The position numbers were made by a program, and so were the translations under genes. A DNA stretch of 52,706 bases from CALXCT01 sp964422185 (GTDB lineage Bacteria > Bacillota > Clostridia > Oscillospirales > Oscillospiraceae), in assembly GCA_964422185.1 (NCBI GenBank), contig CAYRAG010000007.1, positions 1 to 52,706 of the forward strand, in the 5' to 3' direction. Below are positions 30,254 through 37,608 of this stretch, piece by piece. Below the pieces are notes generated by a model. That model worked only from the letters and a program-made list of their open reading frames with translations. It searched no databases and was not told the origin of the DNA. Within the stretch, counting starts at the first letter, position 1, and each line of letters begins with the position of its first letter.

Positions 30254-31675
30254 ATGGGAGTTTCGGTTTATATCGGCCTGATCATCGCCATCGGCCTGAT
30301 CGTCGGCCTTGCCATCTTTACCGGCGCGCAGAAGAAGTCCGGGAAGAAGGAAGGCATCAGCGCCCCGGTGGTGGCGGGTCTGATTATGGGCACCCTGGTG
30401 GGCGGCTCCTCCACGGTGGGCACGGCCCAGCTGGCGTATGACTACGGCCTGAGCGCCTGGTGGTTCACTCTGGGCGGCGGCATCGCCTGCCTCGTGCTGG
30501 CCATTGTCTACATCAAGCCGCTGCGCGCCAATGGCAATCCCACTCTGGTGGGCATGATCGCGACCGAGTACGGCCCCACCTCCGGTCTGGCCGCGTCCAT
30601 CCTGAACTCGGTGGGCACCTTTATCAACATCCTGTCCCAGCTGCTCGCCGCCTCCGCGGTGGTGCTGGTGGTCTGGCCCACCATGGGCACCGCGGTGACC
30701 ATCATCATCTCCGCTGTGTTCATGGTTCTGTATGTGGTGTTCGGCGGCGCGAAAGGCGCCGGCATCGTGGGTATCCTGAAGCTCGGCCTGCTGTATGTGG
30801 CCATGGTGAGCTGCGGGATCATCGCCCTGACGAAGATGGGCGGCGTAGATGGCCTGTTCTCCGCCGTGCAGGGTTTCAACGCCGAGCTGGGCAGAAACCT
30901 GTTCAGCCCGTTCTGCCGCGGTCTGGGCACTGACCTTGGCGCCGGCGTCAGCCTGATTCTGGGCGTGCTGACGACGCAGACCTACGCGCAGGCGATTATC
31001 ACCGCCAAGACGGAGACCCATGCGCGTGTAGGCGCGCTGATCAGCACCGTGCTGATTCCGCTCATCGGCGTCTTCGGGATCATCGTCGGCCTGTACATGC
31101 GGACGGTCACCGATCCCGCCACTTTCGTGACGAAGACTGCCCTGACCAGCTTCATCCTGGAGTACTCCGGCATGCCCGATATTCTGGCCGGCTTCGTGCT
31201 GGGCTCTTTGTTTATCGCCTCAGTAGGCACTGGCGCGGGCCTGGCGCTGGGTATCGCGACCATCATCAACCGCGAGCTGATCCAGAAGCGCGGTGTGAAG
31301 CTCAAGATCAGTTCCGACCTCATGAACAAGCTGCTCATCGTGGCGGTGCTGGCTGTGGCTACGCTGCTCAGCTGCACCCCGATTGGCGACACCATCCTGA
31401 AGTTCGCGTTCATGTCCATGGGTCTGCGCGGCTGCACGGTGTTCGCGCCGCTGTGCTTCCTCATCTGGGCGAAAGGCAAGGTAAAGGGCCAGTACGCCCT
31501 GACCTCCATCATCGGCGGCTCTCTGGTGGCGCTGATTCTCGGCGTGCTGAACCTGTTCGAGATCGTGGCGCTGCCCTGCGACCCCGTCTTCCCTGGCGTC
31601 GCGGTGGGCCTGATCATCATGTTCATCGGCCTGTTTGCCAGCAAGAAGGATCTTGCCATGGCGGACAAGTCCTGA
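30254..31675 (+). CDS. Sodium/solute symporter (SSS family)
   Basis: This is a 473-aa integral membrane protein with about 12-13 hydrophobic segments. It has the SSS-type early motif GGSSTVGTAQLAYDYGLSAWW and the later LAASAVVLVVWP and GAKGAGIVGILKLG segments. It should import a solute with sodium; the substrate cannot be read. Its position after the transhydroxylase, BKACE and CoA-transferase genes suggests an organic acid or aromatic substrate of this cluster, or a short-chain acid. An ATG at 30173 is directly behind a hairpin and encodes a hydrophilic leader, so the ATG at 30254, which starts at the first membrane segment, is preferred; neither has a strong ribosome site. Confidence 0.82.
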   Translation: MGVSVYIGLIIAIGLIVGLAIFTGAQKKSGKKEGISAPVVAGLIMGTLVGGSSTVGTAQLAYDYGLSAWWFTLGGGIACLVLAIVYIKPLRANGNPTLVGMIATEYGPTSGLAASILNSVGTFINILSQLLAASAVVLVVWPTMGTAVTIIISAVFMVLYVVFGGAKGAGIVGILKLGLLYVAMVSCGIIALTKMGGVDGLFSAVQGFNAELGRNLFSPFCRGLGTDLGAGVSLILGVLTTQTYAQAIITAKTETHARVGALISTVLIPLIGVFGIIVGLYMRTVTDPATFVTKTALTSFILEYSGMPDILAGFVLGSLFIASVGTGAGLALGIATIINRELIQKRGVKLKISSDLMNKLLIVAVLAVATLLSCTPIGDTILKFAFMSMGLRGCTVFAPLCFLIWAKGKVKGQYALTSIIGGSLVALILGVLNLFEIVALPCDPVFPGVAVGLIIMFIGLFASKKDLAMADKS

Positions 31676-31709
31676 GCCGGGCCGGAAGCTTTGCGCTAAA
31701 CAGAAAAAA

Positions 31710-31748
31710 CCGGCCGCTCTCTTCTCCGGGCGGGAGGAGAGCGGCCGG
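31710..31748. terminator. Hairpin after the symporter gene
   Basis: CCGGCCGCTCTC and GAGAGCGGCCGG form a perfect 12-bp stem. An A run on its left gives a T run only on the minus strand, so terminator action in the plus direction is uncertain. Confidence 0.55.
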
Positions 31749-31797
31749 CAGTACCGCAGCCGCGGCGGAGCGCCCCCGGGCGCCCGGACACACATAC

Positions 31798-31888
31798 GGA
31801 GAGGTATCGAAGTGGTCATAACGGGGCTGACTCGAAATCAGTTTGATGCGAGAGCATCACGCGGGTTCGAATCCCGCCCTCTCCGCCA
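31798..31888 (+). tRNA. tRNA-Ser (anticodon CGA)
   Basis: The 91-nt class II tRNA has a perfect 7-bp acceptor stem (GGAGAGG/CCTCTCC), a discriminator G and an encoded CCA. The anticodon loop CTCGAAA gives anticodon CGA, reading UCG serine codons. The long variable arm (TGATGC/GCATCA) is typical of tRNA-Ser, and the T loop is TTCGAAT on a GCGGG/CCCGC stem. Confidence 0.97.
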
Positions 31889-31936
31889 GAACGCGCACGG
31901 ACAGGCGTATCCCGGCGCTGTCCGCCTGCGCAGAGA

Positions 31937-31971
31937 AAAAGAGACCGGAGGGTTTCCCTCCGATCTCTTTT
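31937..31971 (+). terminator. Terminator after tRNA-Ser
   Basis: AAAAGAGA-C-CGGAGGG pairs with CCCTCCG-A-TCTCTTTT around a TTT loop, 48 nt after the tRNA. Confidence 0.85.
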
Positions 31972-32124
31972 CGCACCCCCGGGAAACGCGGGGCGGCAGA
32001 ATCGGACAGCGGGCCGGAAGAGGAGAGCGCACGGAGGATCCGTGCGCGTTCTCTTCTCTCCCGGATCCCCCTGCCGGGCGGAAGTCCGCCCGGCATACCG
32101 GATCATCAGAAAGGATGAAGCGAA

Positions 32125-33072
32125 GTGGAGTATAACAAGCCGATCAGCGACATGATGGTAGGCGACCATGTGGCGGGATTCTACATCCTGAAGACCGCCT
32201 CGCCGAGGGTGACCGTGGCGGGCAAGCCCTATCTGAACGCCTCCCTGTCGGACATCAGCGGCGAGATTGAGGCGGTCGCGTGGGATTACCACGGCGCCCT
32301 GGGCGCGTCCGACGCGGGCTCTGTGGTCTATCTCGAGGGATCCGTCTCCGAGTACCGGGGCAACCGGCAGATCACCATTGACGCGATCCGGCCCAGGATG
32401 GCCAGCGAGCATGTGAATCTGGCCAACCTCGTCCCCACCGCGCCCATAGACACGGACGCGTATTTCGAGGAGGTGGAGAGCCTGGTCGCTTCCATGGAGG
32501 ACGCGGACTACCAGGCGGTGTGTCAGGAGATGCTCAGCCGGCACAGCGGGGATCTGCGCAGCATCCCGGCCGCCAAGAGCGTCCACCACGCGTTTCTCAG
32601 CGGCCTGCTGATGCACACGGTCCACATGCTGCGGATCGCGGCTTTCATGGCGGATCTCTACCGCGATGTGATCGATCGGGATCTGCTCCTCGCCGGCACG
32701 CTGCTCCACGACTTCGCGAAGTCCAGGGAGTTTCTGTTCTCGGATGTCGGCCTGGTCTCGGACTACTCCGTGCCCGGCCAGCTCATGGGGCATCTGGTGA
32801 TGGGTGCGCAGGAGGTGGCGGAAGTGGCGAAGGAACTGGGGATCCCGGAGGAGAAGTCCATCCTGCTCCAGCACATGATCCTCTCCCACCACGGCGAGCC
32901 GGAGTACGGGGCGGCGGTGCGCCCCCTGTGCGCGGAGAGCGAGATGCTCTCTTTCATCGACAAGGTGGACAGCCGGATGGAACTCTACCGGGAGAACCTG
33001 GAAAAGACGCCCTCCGGCGGCTTCAGCGAGCGGATTTTCGCGCTGGATCACCGGATCTACCGCCACAACTGA
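32125..33072 (+). CDS. YhaM-type 3'-5' exoribonuclease (OB fold plus HD domain)
   Basis: YhaM is a Firmicute 3'-5' exonuclease acting on RNA and single-stranded DNA. The 315-aa protein has an N-terminal OB-fold nucleic-acid-binding domain (residues 10-95) and a metal-dependent HD domain. The HD ligands are in HHAFLSGLLMHTVHMLR (about 153-169), LLHDFAKSREF (about 192-202) and HMILSHHGEPEYG (about 252-264). Start is GTG at 32125, after AAAGGATGAAG. Length is normal for the family. It stands alone, between the tRNA terminator and a gene-poor stretch. Confidence 0.9.
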   Translation: MEYNKPISDMMVGDHVAGFYILKTASPRVTVAGKPYLNASLSDISGEIEAVAWDYHGALGASDAGSVVYLEGSVSEYRGNRQITIDAIRPRMASEHVNLANLVPTAPIDTDAYFEEVESLVASMEDADYQAVCQEMLSRHSGDLRSIPAAKSVHHAFLSGLLMHTVHMLRIAAFMADLYRDVIDRDLLLAGTLLHDFAKSREFLFSDVGLVSDYSVPGQLMGHLVMGAQEVAEVAKELGIPEEKSILLQHMILSHHGEPEYGAAVRPLCAESEMLSFIDKVDSRMELYRENLEKTPSGGFSERIFALDHRIYRHN

Positions 33073-33190
33073 ATACGGCAATCTGATTTTTCAGGGATGC
33101 ACCCTGTAAAATATTCGCGGCTGCCCTGCGCTACCGCCGCTAAAACATGGCAGCAGTTCAGACGACCCCATCACGGCCCAACGCCAGATA

Positions 33191-33215
33191 CCCCCCACAG
33201 CACAGCGATGGGGGG
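33191..33215. repeat. Hairpin left of the toxin remnant
   Basis: CCCCCCA (33191-33197) and TGGGGGG (33209-33215) form a 7-bp stem with an 11-nt loop. It lies just downstream of the toxin remnant stop on the minus strand. No other feature is seen at 33073-33233. Confidence 0.45.
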
Positions 33216-33233
33216 TGATCCGGGCATGCCAGA

Positions 33234-33302
33234 TTACCTGTGGATGTGGTCGAGGTCACGCACCGCACGGGTCATCCACTTCACATGGTATTCATCAGCC
33301 AA
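33234..33302 (-). pseudogene. Truncated RelE/ParE-type toxin remnant, 22 codons
   Basis: Overlapping the antitoxin stop, a frame beginning TTG reads (M)ADEYHVKWMTRAVRDLDHIHR and then hits TAA at 33236-33234. The pattern V-W-xx-A-V-R-D-L-D-x-I resembles the first strand and helix of ParE/RelE toxins, which are usually 90-110 aa. No continuation is seen in any frame downstream, so the toxin has lost about 80 % of its length and should be inactive. Confidence 0.65.
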
Positions 33303-33558
33303 AGTGCTTCCTCCTCAACGAAGCAAGCGCTTCTCTGGCATCAAGGAGCCTGCCGTCCCTGGCGTACTCGGCCTCGGCCCCGGCAATTGCGGTATCGATG
33401 GCGGCAGTTTCCAGCATTTCCTCGTAGGTTTCCATGCTCATCACCACCATATCGTTGCAGCCGTCTTTCGTGATGAATATCGGTTCCCGCTTTGCATGAC
33501 AGGCGTTGGAGATTTCCGCTGTGTTTTGTAAATCCGTGATCGGTCTGATCTGCGGCAT
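33295..33558 (-). CDS. Phd/YefM-family antitoxin (type II toxin-antitoxin)
   Basis: This is an 87-aa Phd/YefM (YafN) type antitoxin, a DNA-binding protein that neutralises a RelE/ParE toxin and represses its own operon. The N-terminal fold MPQIRPITDLQN...REPIFITKDG is diagnostic, followed by MVVMSMETYEEML and a C-terminal helix that would bind the toxin. The ATG at 33558 has GGGGGCG upstream; an earlier in-frame ATG lies inside the rpmB terminator region and is unlikely. The toxin frame that overlaps its end is truncated, so the antitoxin appears to be an orphan. Confidence 0.85.
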   Translation of the reverse strand: MPQIRPITDLQNTAEISNACHAKREPIFITKDGCNDMVVMSMETYEEMLETAAIDTAIAGAEAEYARDGRLLDAREALASLRRKHFG

Positions 33559-33640
33559 GGTATCGCCCCCTTTGCACATAATTTGAATAATCACCCGTCC
33601 TCTCCGCCCGGCGGGCATACCGCCGCGCCAGGGGAAAAGA

Positions 33641-33681
33641 AAAAACAGTTTCAAAAGCGCAGAGCCGCTTTTGAAACTGTT
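33641..33681 (-). terminator. Terminator of rpmB
   Basis: A perfect 16-bp stem (AACAGTTTCAAAAGCG and its complement) with a 6-nt loop is followed on the minus strand by TTTTTTCTTTT, 22 nt after the rpmB stop. Confidence 0.95.
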
Positions 33682-33702
33682 GTTCTTTTCCGGTGTCCGT
33701 CC

Positions 33703-33894
33703 TCATTTCGCGGCACGAACCACTTTACCCGAGCGGAGGCACCTGGTGCAAACATAGACATGCTTGGGCGTCCCGTCAACGATAGCTTTCACGCGCTTCA
33801 CATTGGGCTTCCAGGGACGGTTGGAGCGGCGGTGGGAATGGGAAACCTGAATGCCGAAATTCACGCCCTTGTCGCAAAACTGACACTTGGCCAT
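33703..33894 (-). CDS. rpmB: 50S ribosomal protein L28
   Basis: L28 is a small structural protein of the large ribosomal subunit. The 63-aa protein starts MAKCQFCDKG and has a second CTRC pair, the zinc-binding (C+) form of L28 with four cysteines. The central HSHRRSNRPWKPNVK segment is typical. A GAGGAGGT site precedes the ATG, and a promoter and terminator flank it, so it is a single-gene unit. Confidence 0.97.
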   Translation of the reverse strand: MAKCQFCDKGVNFGIQVSHSHRRSNRPWKPNVKRVKAIVDGTPKHVYVCTRCLRSGKVVRAAK

Positions 33895-33944
33895 TTCAGT
33901 TACCTCCTCGCTTGTAAAAATCGACTTCGGAAAGCGTCCACAAA

Positions 33945-33973
33945 ACTATAACAGAACACAGCGGGAATTGCAA
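33945..33973 (-). promoter_or_regulatory. Promoter of rpmB
   Basis: On the minus strand TTGCAA (33973-33968), a 17-bp spacer and TATAGT (33950-33945) lie about 50 bp upstream of the rpmB start. Confidence 0.75.
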
Positions 33974-34084
33974 GAACTTTTTTCACAAAAATCCCTGATT
34001 TTCAGGCGATATCTTTCCGGCCCTCCCGGACGGGATTTTTGCCGCTCCGCCGCGGGCCGTATTTGTGGAAAACGCCGAAAATCG

Positions 34085-34113
34085 TTGACACAATGGGAAG
34101 ATCCCCATATAAT
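34085..34113 (+). promoter_or_regulatory. Consensus promoter upstream of the hprK leader
   Basis: A perfect -35 TTGACA (34085-34090), a 17-bp spacer and a perfect -10 TATAAT (34108-34113) point toward hprK, 306 bp away. It is the best sigma-70-type match in the window. Confidence 0.85.
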
Positions 34114-34119
34114 TTTTCC

Positions 34120-34418
34120 AGATTCCCGGCTTAAACCGCGGGAAACAGGCAACCGCGCCACACGATATAACCAGGTTTCCGCCGGACATGCCCCGCCTGT
34201 TCCCCGGGAAAGGATACGGGGTTCCCCGTGATCCGGCGTCCGCGCCCGCGGCCGGGACGGCGGCGGAAAGATCTGGCAGGGGATGGAGGATTCGCCTCTC
34301 CGGCACCGGTGAACCATCCCGGGTCCCCCTGCCGCGGGAAACCTGTGTTCCCGTGCACCACGGGGGAGGATACCGGCGCTGCCGGGCCGGGAGAAGGAGA
34401 GAGAAAGGGGTTGTTGGC
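34120..34418 (+). ncRNA. Candidate structured leader or small RNA upstream of hprK
   Basis: About 300 nt between the promoter and the hprK start contain many complementary segments: TTCCCG/CGGGAA near 34127-34145, AACAGGC/GCCTGTT (34145-34203), ACGGGG-TT-CCCCGT near 34216-34229, and GGCAGGGG with CCCCCTGCC (about 34276 and 34325). CGGGAA/TTCCCG also occurs near 34336-34354. I see no clear ribosome site until AAAGGGG at hprK and no match to RNase P, SRP or tmRNA signatures. It could be a regulatory leader, a separate RNA, or simply GC-rich untranslated sequence. Confidence 0.35.
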
Positions 34419-35405
34419 ATGAACGGAGTGCCGCTTTCTAAACTGGTAGAGGAATTCAACTTCGAGATATTGCACAAGGGCGCGGATTTTGACAGCCGGC
34501 TGGTGACGACCAGCGAGATGATCCGGCCCGGCCTTCCCCTGCGGGGATTTTTCGAGTACTTCAACTCCGAGCGCCTGCAGATCATCGGACTGGTGGAGAC
34601 GACCTATCTGCAGGGGATGACCTCCGAGGAGCGGCTGGAGCGGATGGACAACTACTTCTCCCACCCGATTCCCGCGGTGATCATCAGCCGGGGGATGGAT
34701 CCGGTTCCGGATCTGATGACAGTGGCGAAGAAATACGACAGGACGGTGCTCCGCTCCCAGCTGGCCACCGCGGATGTGATCAGCGGCGTGATCAATTACC
34801 TGACCCACGAGCTGGCGCCCAGTATCACCCGGCACGGGGTGCTGCTGGAGGTGTACGGCGAGGGTGTCCTGCTCACCGGGGAGTCCGGCGTGGGCAAGAG
34901 CGAGACCGCCATTGAGCTGGTCAAGCGGGGCCACCGCCTGATCGCGGACGACGCCGTGGAGATCAAGAAGATTAACGCCCACATGCTGGTGGGAACCGCG
35001 CCCCCGCTGATCCGGCACTACATCGAGCTGCGGGGCATCGGGGTCGTGGATGTGCAGCGGCTGTTCGGCATGAGCGCCGTCAAGGACGAGCACGAGATCG
35101 ACATGGTGATCCATCTGGAGCAGTGGAAAGAGGGCCACATGTACGACCGCCTGGGCCTGGACGACCTGCACACGGAGATCCTGGATGTGGAGCTGCCGTC
35201 TCTGACCATCCCGGTGAAGCCGGGCAGAAACCTGGCGGTCATTATCGAGGTGGCGGCGATGAATAACCGCCAGAAGAAGATGGGCTACAACGCCGCGCAG
35301 GAGTTCACCCGCCAGATCAACGAGCACTTCGAGCAGGCGCAGCAGGCGGAGGAGCAGAAACAGGCGCGGCAGGAGGAGCAGGCGGAGGAACAGGAGGAAT
35401 CCTGA
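34419..35405 (+). CDS. hprK: HPr kinase/phosphorylase
   Basis: HprK phosphorylates or dephosphorylates HPr at Ser46 and so sets carbon catabolite repression in Firmicutes. The 328-aa protein has the N-terminal MurF-like domain, Walker A GESGVGKS (residues 154-161), the ADD segment and the family signature around LRGIGVVDVQRLFG. An unusual Gln/Glu/Ala-rich tail covers the last 25 or so residues. The ATG at 34419 follows AAAGGGG. The HPr encoded at 9.9 kb keeps the target serine. It is 1 nt from the glucokinase gene, linking sugar phosphorylation with its sensor. Confidence 0.96.
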   Translation: MNGVPLSKLVEEFNFEILHKGADFDSRLVTTSEMIRPGLPLRGFFEYFNSERLQIIGLVETTYLQGMTSEERLERMDNYFSHPIPAVIISRGMDPVPDLMTVAKKYDRTVLRSQLATADVISGVINYLTHELAPSITRHGVLLEVYGEGVLLTGESGVGKSETAIELVKRGHRLIADDAVEIKKINAHMLVGTAPPLIRHYIELRGIGVVDVQRLFGMSAVKDEHEIDMVIHLEQWKEGHMYDRLGLDDLHTEILDVELPSLTIPVKPGRNLAVIIEVAAMNNRQKKMGYNAAQEFTRQINEHFEQAQQAEEQKQARQEEQAEEQEES

Positions 35406-35406
35406 G

Positions 35407-36375
35407 ATGAGCTATCGGATTGGAATTGATGTGGGCGGCACAAACCTGGTTGCGGGCCTGGTGGACGAGGAGTACCATGTCCTTGCCCGGGCGAAACGGC
35501 GCACCAGGAAACTGAAAGACGCGGACGCCCTGTGCGTGGAGATGGCCGCGGTGGCCCGGGAGGCGGCGCGTGCCGGCGGCGCGGACGACGGGGACATTGA
35601 GCTGGTGGGCATCGGGATCCCCGGCGCCATCGACCGGGATCGCGGCGTGGTGCTCCACACGCCCAACGCGCCGTTCCACAATACGCCCGTGCGGGAGCTG
35701 TTCCAGCGGGAGTGGAATGTGCCGGTCTATCTGGGCAACGACGCCAACTGCGCCGCGGTGGGGGAGTACCTGGCCGGGGCGGCCAAAGGCTGCCGCTCCG
35801 CCATGGTGATCACCCTGGGCACCGGCGTGGGCGCCGGGATCATTGTGGACGGCAGACTCTTTACCGGCTGCAACGACACCGGCCTGGAGGCCGGCCACAC
35901 GGTGATCCAGGTGGACGGCAGGCAGTGCAACTGCGGGCGCCGGGGCTGCTGGGAGCGCTACTCCTCCGCCACAGGACTCAAGCAGTCCACGAGAGAGGCG
36001 ATGGAGCAGCACCCGGAGAGCCTCCTCTGGTCTCTGGCCGGGGGCACCCTGGACGGCGTAGGCGGCCGCACTGCGTTCCAGGCGGCGCGGGAGGGCGACG
36101 AGACGGCCCGCATGGTGGTGGACGAGTACATCCGCTATCTGGCCATCGGGCTGACGAATATGATCAATCTCTTCCAGCCGGAGATCATCTGCCTGGGCGG
36201 CGGCGTGAGCAACGAGGGGGACGACCTGTTCCTGGATCCCCTGCGTGCGCTGGTGGAGCGGGACCGGTATACCACGGAGGGCCCCCAGACCAGGCTGGTG
36301 AAGGCCGCGCTGGGCAACGACGCGGGGATCGTCGGGGCGGCGGTGCCGTTCCTGGATCGCCGGCAGGATCCCTGA
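35407..36375 (+). CDS. glk: ROK-family glucokinase
   Basis: This predicted glucokinase phosphorylates glucose with ATP. The 322-aa protein has the N-terminal phosphate motif GIDVGGTNLVAGLVD, the GIPGAID segment, and ALC-type site VYLGNDANCAAVGEY with the catalytic Asp. The ROK zinc signature CNCGRRGCWERY lies near residues 177-188. Length is typical of ROK kinases. It is transcribed with hprK and followed by a terminator. Other ROK sugars (mannose, N-acetylmannosamine) cannot be excluded, but a lone ROK kinase behind hprK favours glucose. Confidence 0.9.
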   Translation: MSYRIGIDVGGTNLVAGLVDEEYHVLARAKRRTRKLKDADALCVEMAAVAREAARAGGADDGDIELVGIGIPGAIDRDRGVVLHTPNAPFHNTPVRELFQREWNVPVYLGNDANCAAVGEYLAGAAKGCRSAMVITLGTGVGAGIIVDGRLFTGCNDTGLEAGHTVIQVDGRQCNCGRRGCWERYSSATGLKQSTREAMEQHPESLLWSLAGGTLDGVGGRTAFQAAREGDETARMVVDEYIRYLAIGLTNMINLFQPEIICLGGGVSNEGDDLFLDPLRALVERDRYTTEGPQTRLVKAALGNDAGIVGAAVPFLDRRQDP

Positions 36376-36515
36376 TGGCGGGAAGGAGGCACGCGATCTC
36401 CCGCTCCGCCTCCCGGAAGATTTCCCGTTGAAGACGGGGAACCTGATCCGCCAGTCCCCGCGGATTGGAATTCACCCCGTACCGGGGGCAGCCGTCGGAC
36501 GGCGTGGGAAATTCA

Positions 36516-36569
36516 GCCGGCACTTCGCAGCCGTTTCACGCGGCGGCGGAGTGCCGGCCGGTTCTTTTT
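36516..36569 (+). terminator. Terminator of hprK-glk
   Basis: GCCGGCACT pairs with AGTGCCGGC around an inner CGC/GCCG-CGGC stem, followed by GGTTCTTTTT. Confidence 0.85.
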
Positions 36570-36604
36570 ACCCCGCCCGGCCGGCGGTATTTTTCGATCC
36601 CGTA

Positions 36605-36633
36605 TTCTTTTTCTCCCGGGTTTGTGGTAGAAT
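36605..36633 (+). promoter_or_regulatory. Likely promoter of the murB operon
   Basis: TTCTTT (36605-36610), a 17-bp spacer and TAGAAT (36628-36633) preceded by TGTGG lie about 33 bp upstream of murB. Confidence 0.55.
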
Positions 36634-36666
36634 GGAGCATCATGGCCGGGCGGAGGAGGCGGGAGG

Positions 36667-37584
36667 ATGGACAGATTCGACGCGCTGGAGCGCTCTCTGC
36701 GGGAGCGGTGTCCGGCACTGGAGCTGCGTGCGGGGGAACCCATGGCGCAGTATACCTCCTTCCGCATCGGCGGGCCGGCCCGCCTCATGGCGCTGCCGGT
36801 CTCGGAGGAGGAGGCCTCCTGCGCGATCCGCACGGCGGCGGATCTGGAGATCACCCCCTTTTTCCTGGGCAACGGCACGAACCTGCTGGTGGCGGACGCC
36901 GGGTACCAGGGATTTGTCATCAAGACCGCCGGCGGGTTTGGCGAAGTCCGCGCAGAGGGCGCGTGTCTCACGGCGGGCGGGGCGGTGCTGCTGTCCCGGC
37001 TGGCCCGGACTGCCTGCGACCTGGGCCTGACGGGTCTGGAGTTCGCGGCCGGGATCCCCGGCAGCGTGGGCGGCGCCCTGACCATGAACGCCGGCGCCTA
37101 CGGGGGCGAGATGGCCCAGGTGACGGCCGGCGTTCGTGTCATGAACCCTGACGGGACAGTGGAGGAGGTGCCCGGCACGGACTGCGCGTTTGGCTACCGG
37201 CGCTCCGCGTTTTCCGGCGGGGATCGGCTGATCCTGTCGGCGCGGTTTGCCCTGCGCGGCGGGGATCCGGGAGAGATCCAGGCGAGGATGGAGGATCTGG
37301 CCGCACGGCGCCGGGAGAAACAGCCGCTGGAGTGGCCCAGCGCGGGCAGCACTTTCAAGCGGCCGGAGGGGCACTACGCGGGGGCGCTCATCGATCAGTG
37401 CGGCCTGCGGGGCCTGACGGTGGGCGGCGCCCAGGTGTCTGAGAAACATGCGGGCTTTCTCATCAACCGGGGCGGCGCCACCTGCGCGGATGTCCTGGCG
37501 CTGATGGATCGGGTCCGGACAGAGGTGCTCCGGCAGACCGGCGTGGCGCTGGAGCCGGAGATCCGGACGCTGGGCCTGGAGTAG
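36667..37584 (+). CDS. murB: UDP-N-acetylenolpyruvoylglucosamine reductase
   Basis: MurB reduces UDP-GlcNAc-enolpyruvate to UDP-MurNAc with NADPH and FAD, an early cytoplasmic step of peptidoglycan synthesis. The 305-aa protein has the FAD-binding start YTSFRIGGPA, GNGTNLLVADAGYQG, GLEFAAGIPGSVGGALTMNAGAYGGE cut by domain II, the catalytic serine motif AGSTFKRP, and the catalytic Glu near the end in EPEIRTLG. The GGAGGCGGGAGG site precedes the ATG. It starts a six-gene run murB-rapZ-yvcK-whiA-dnaE-cls. Confidence 0.96.
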   Translation: MDRFDALERSLRERCPALELRAGEPMAQYTSFRIGGPARLMALPVSEEEASCAIRTAADLEITPFFLGNGTNLLVADAGYQGFVIKTAGGFGEVRAEGACLTAGGAVLLSRLARTACDLGLTGLEFAAGIPGSVGGALTMNAGAYGGEMAQVTAGVRVMNPDGTVEEVPGTDCAFGYRRSAFSGGDRLILSARFALRGGDPGEIQARMEDLAARRREKQPLEWPSAGSTFKRPEGHYAGALIDQCGLRGLTVGGAQVSEKHAGFLINRGGATCADVLALMDRVRTEVLRQTGVALEPEIRTLGLE

Positions 37585-37608
37585 GCGCGGGAGAGGGGGA
37601 GAACGGGA

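Noticed and set aside
33097..33531. Plus-strand frame over the antitoxin
   Set aside because: It is antisense to a convincing Phd/YefM gene and has no start-site signal.
34188..34418. In-frame N-terminal extension of hprK or a separate small gene
   Set aside because: The extension has no homology-like features, is rich in Pro/Arg/Gly from GC-rich sequence, and the strong ribosome site is at 34419.
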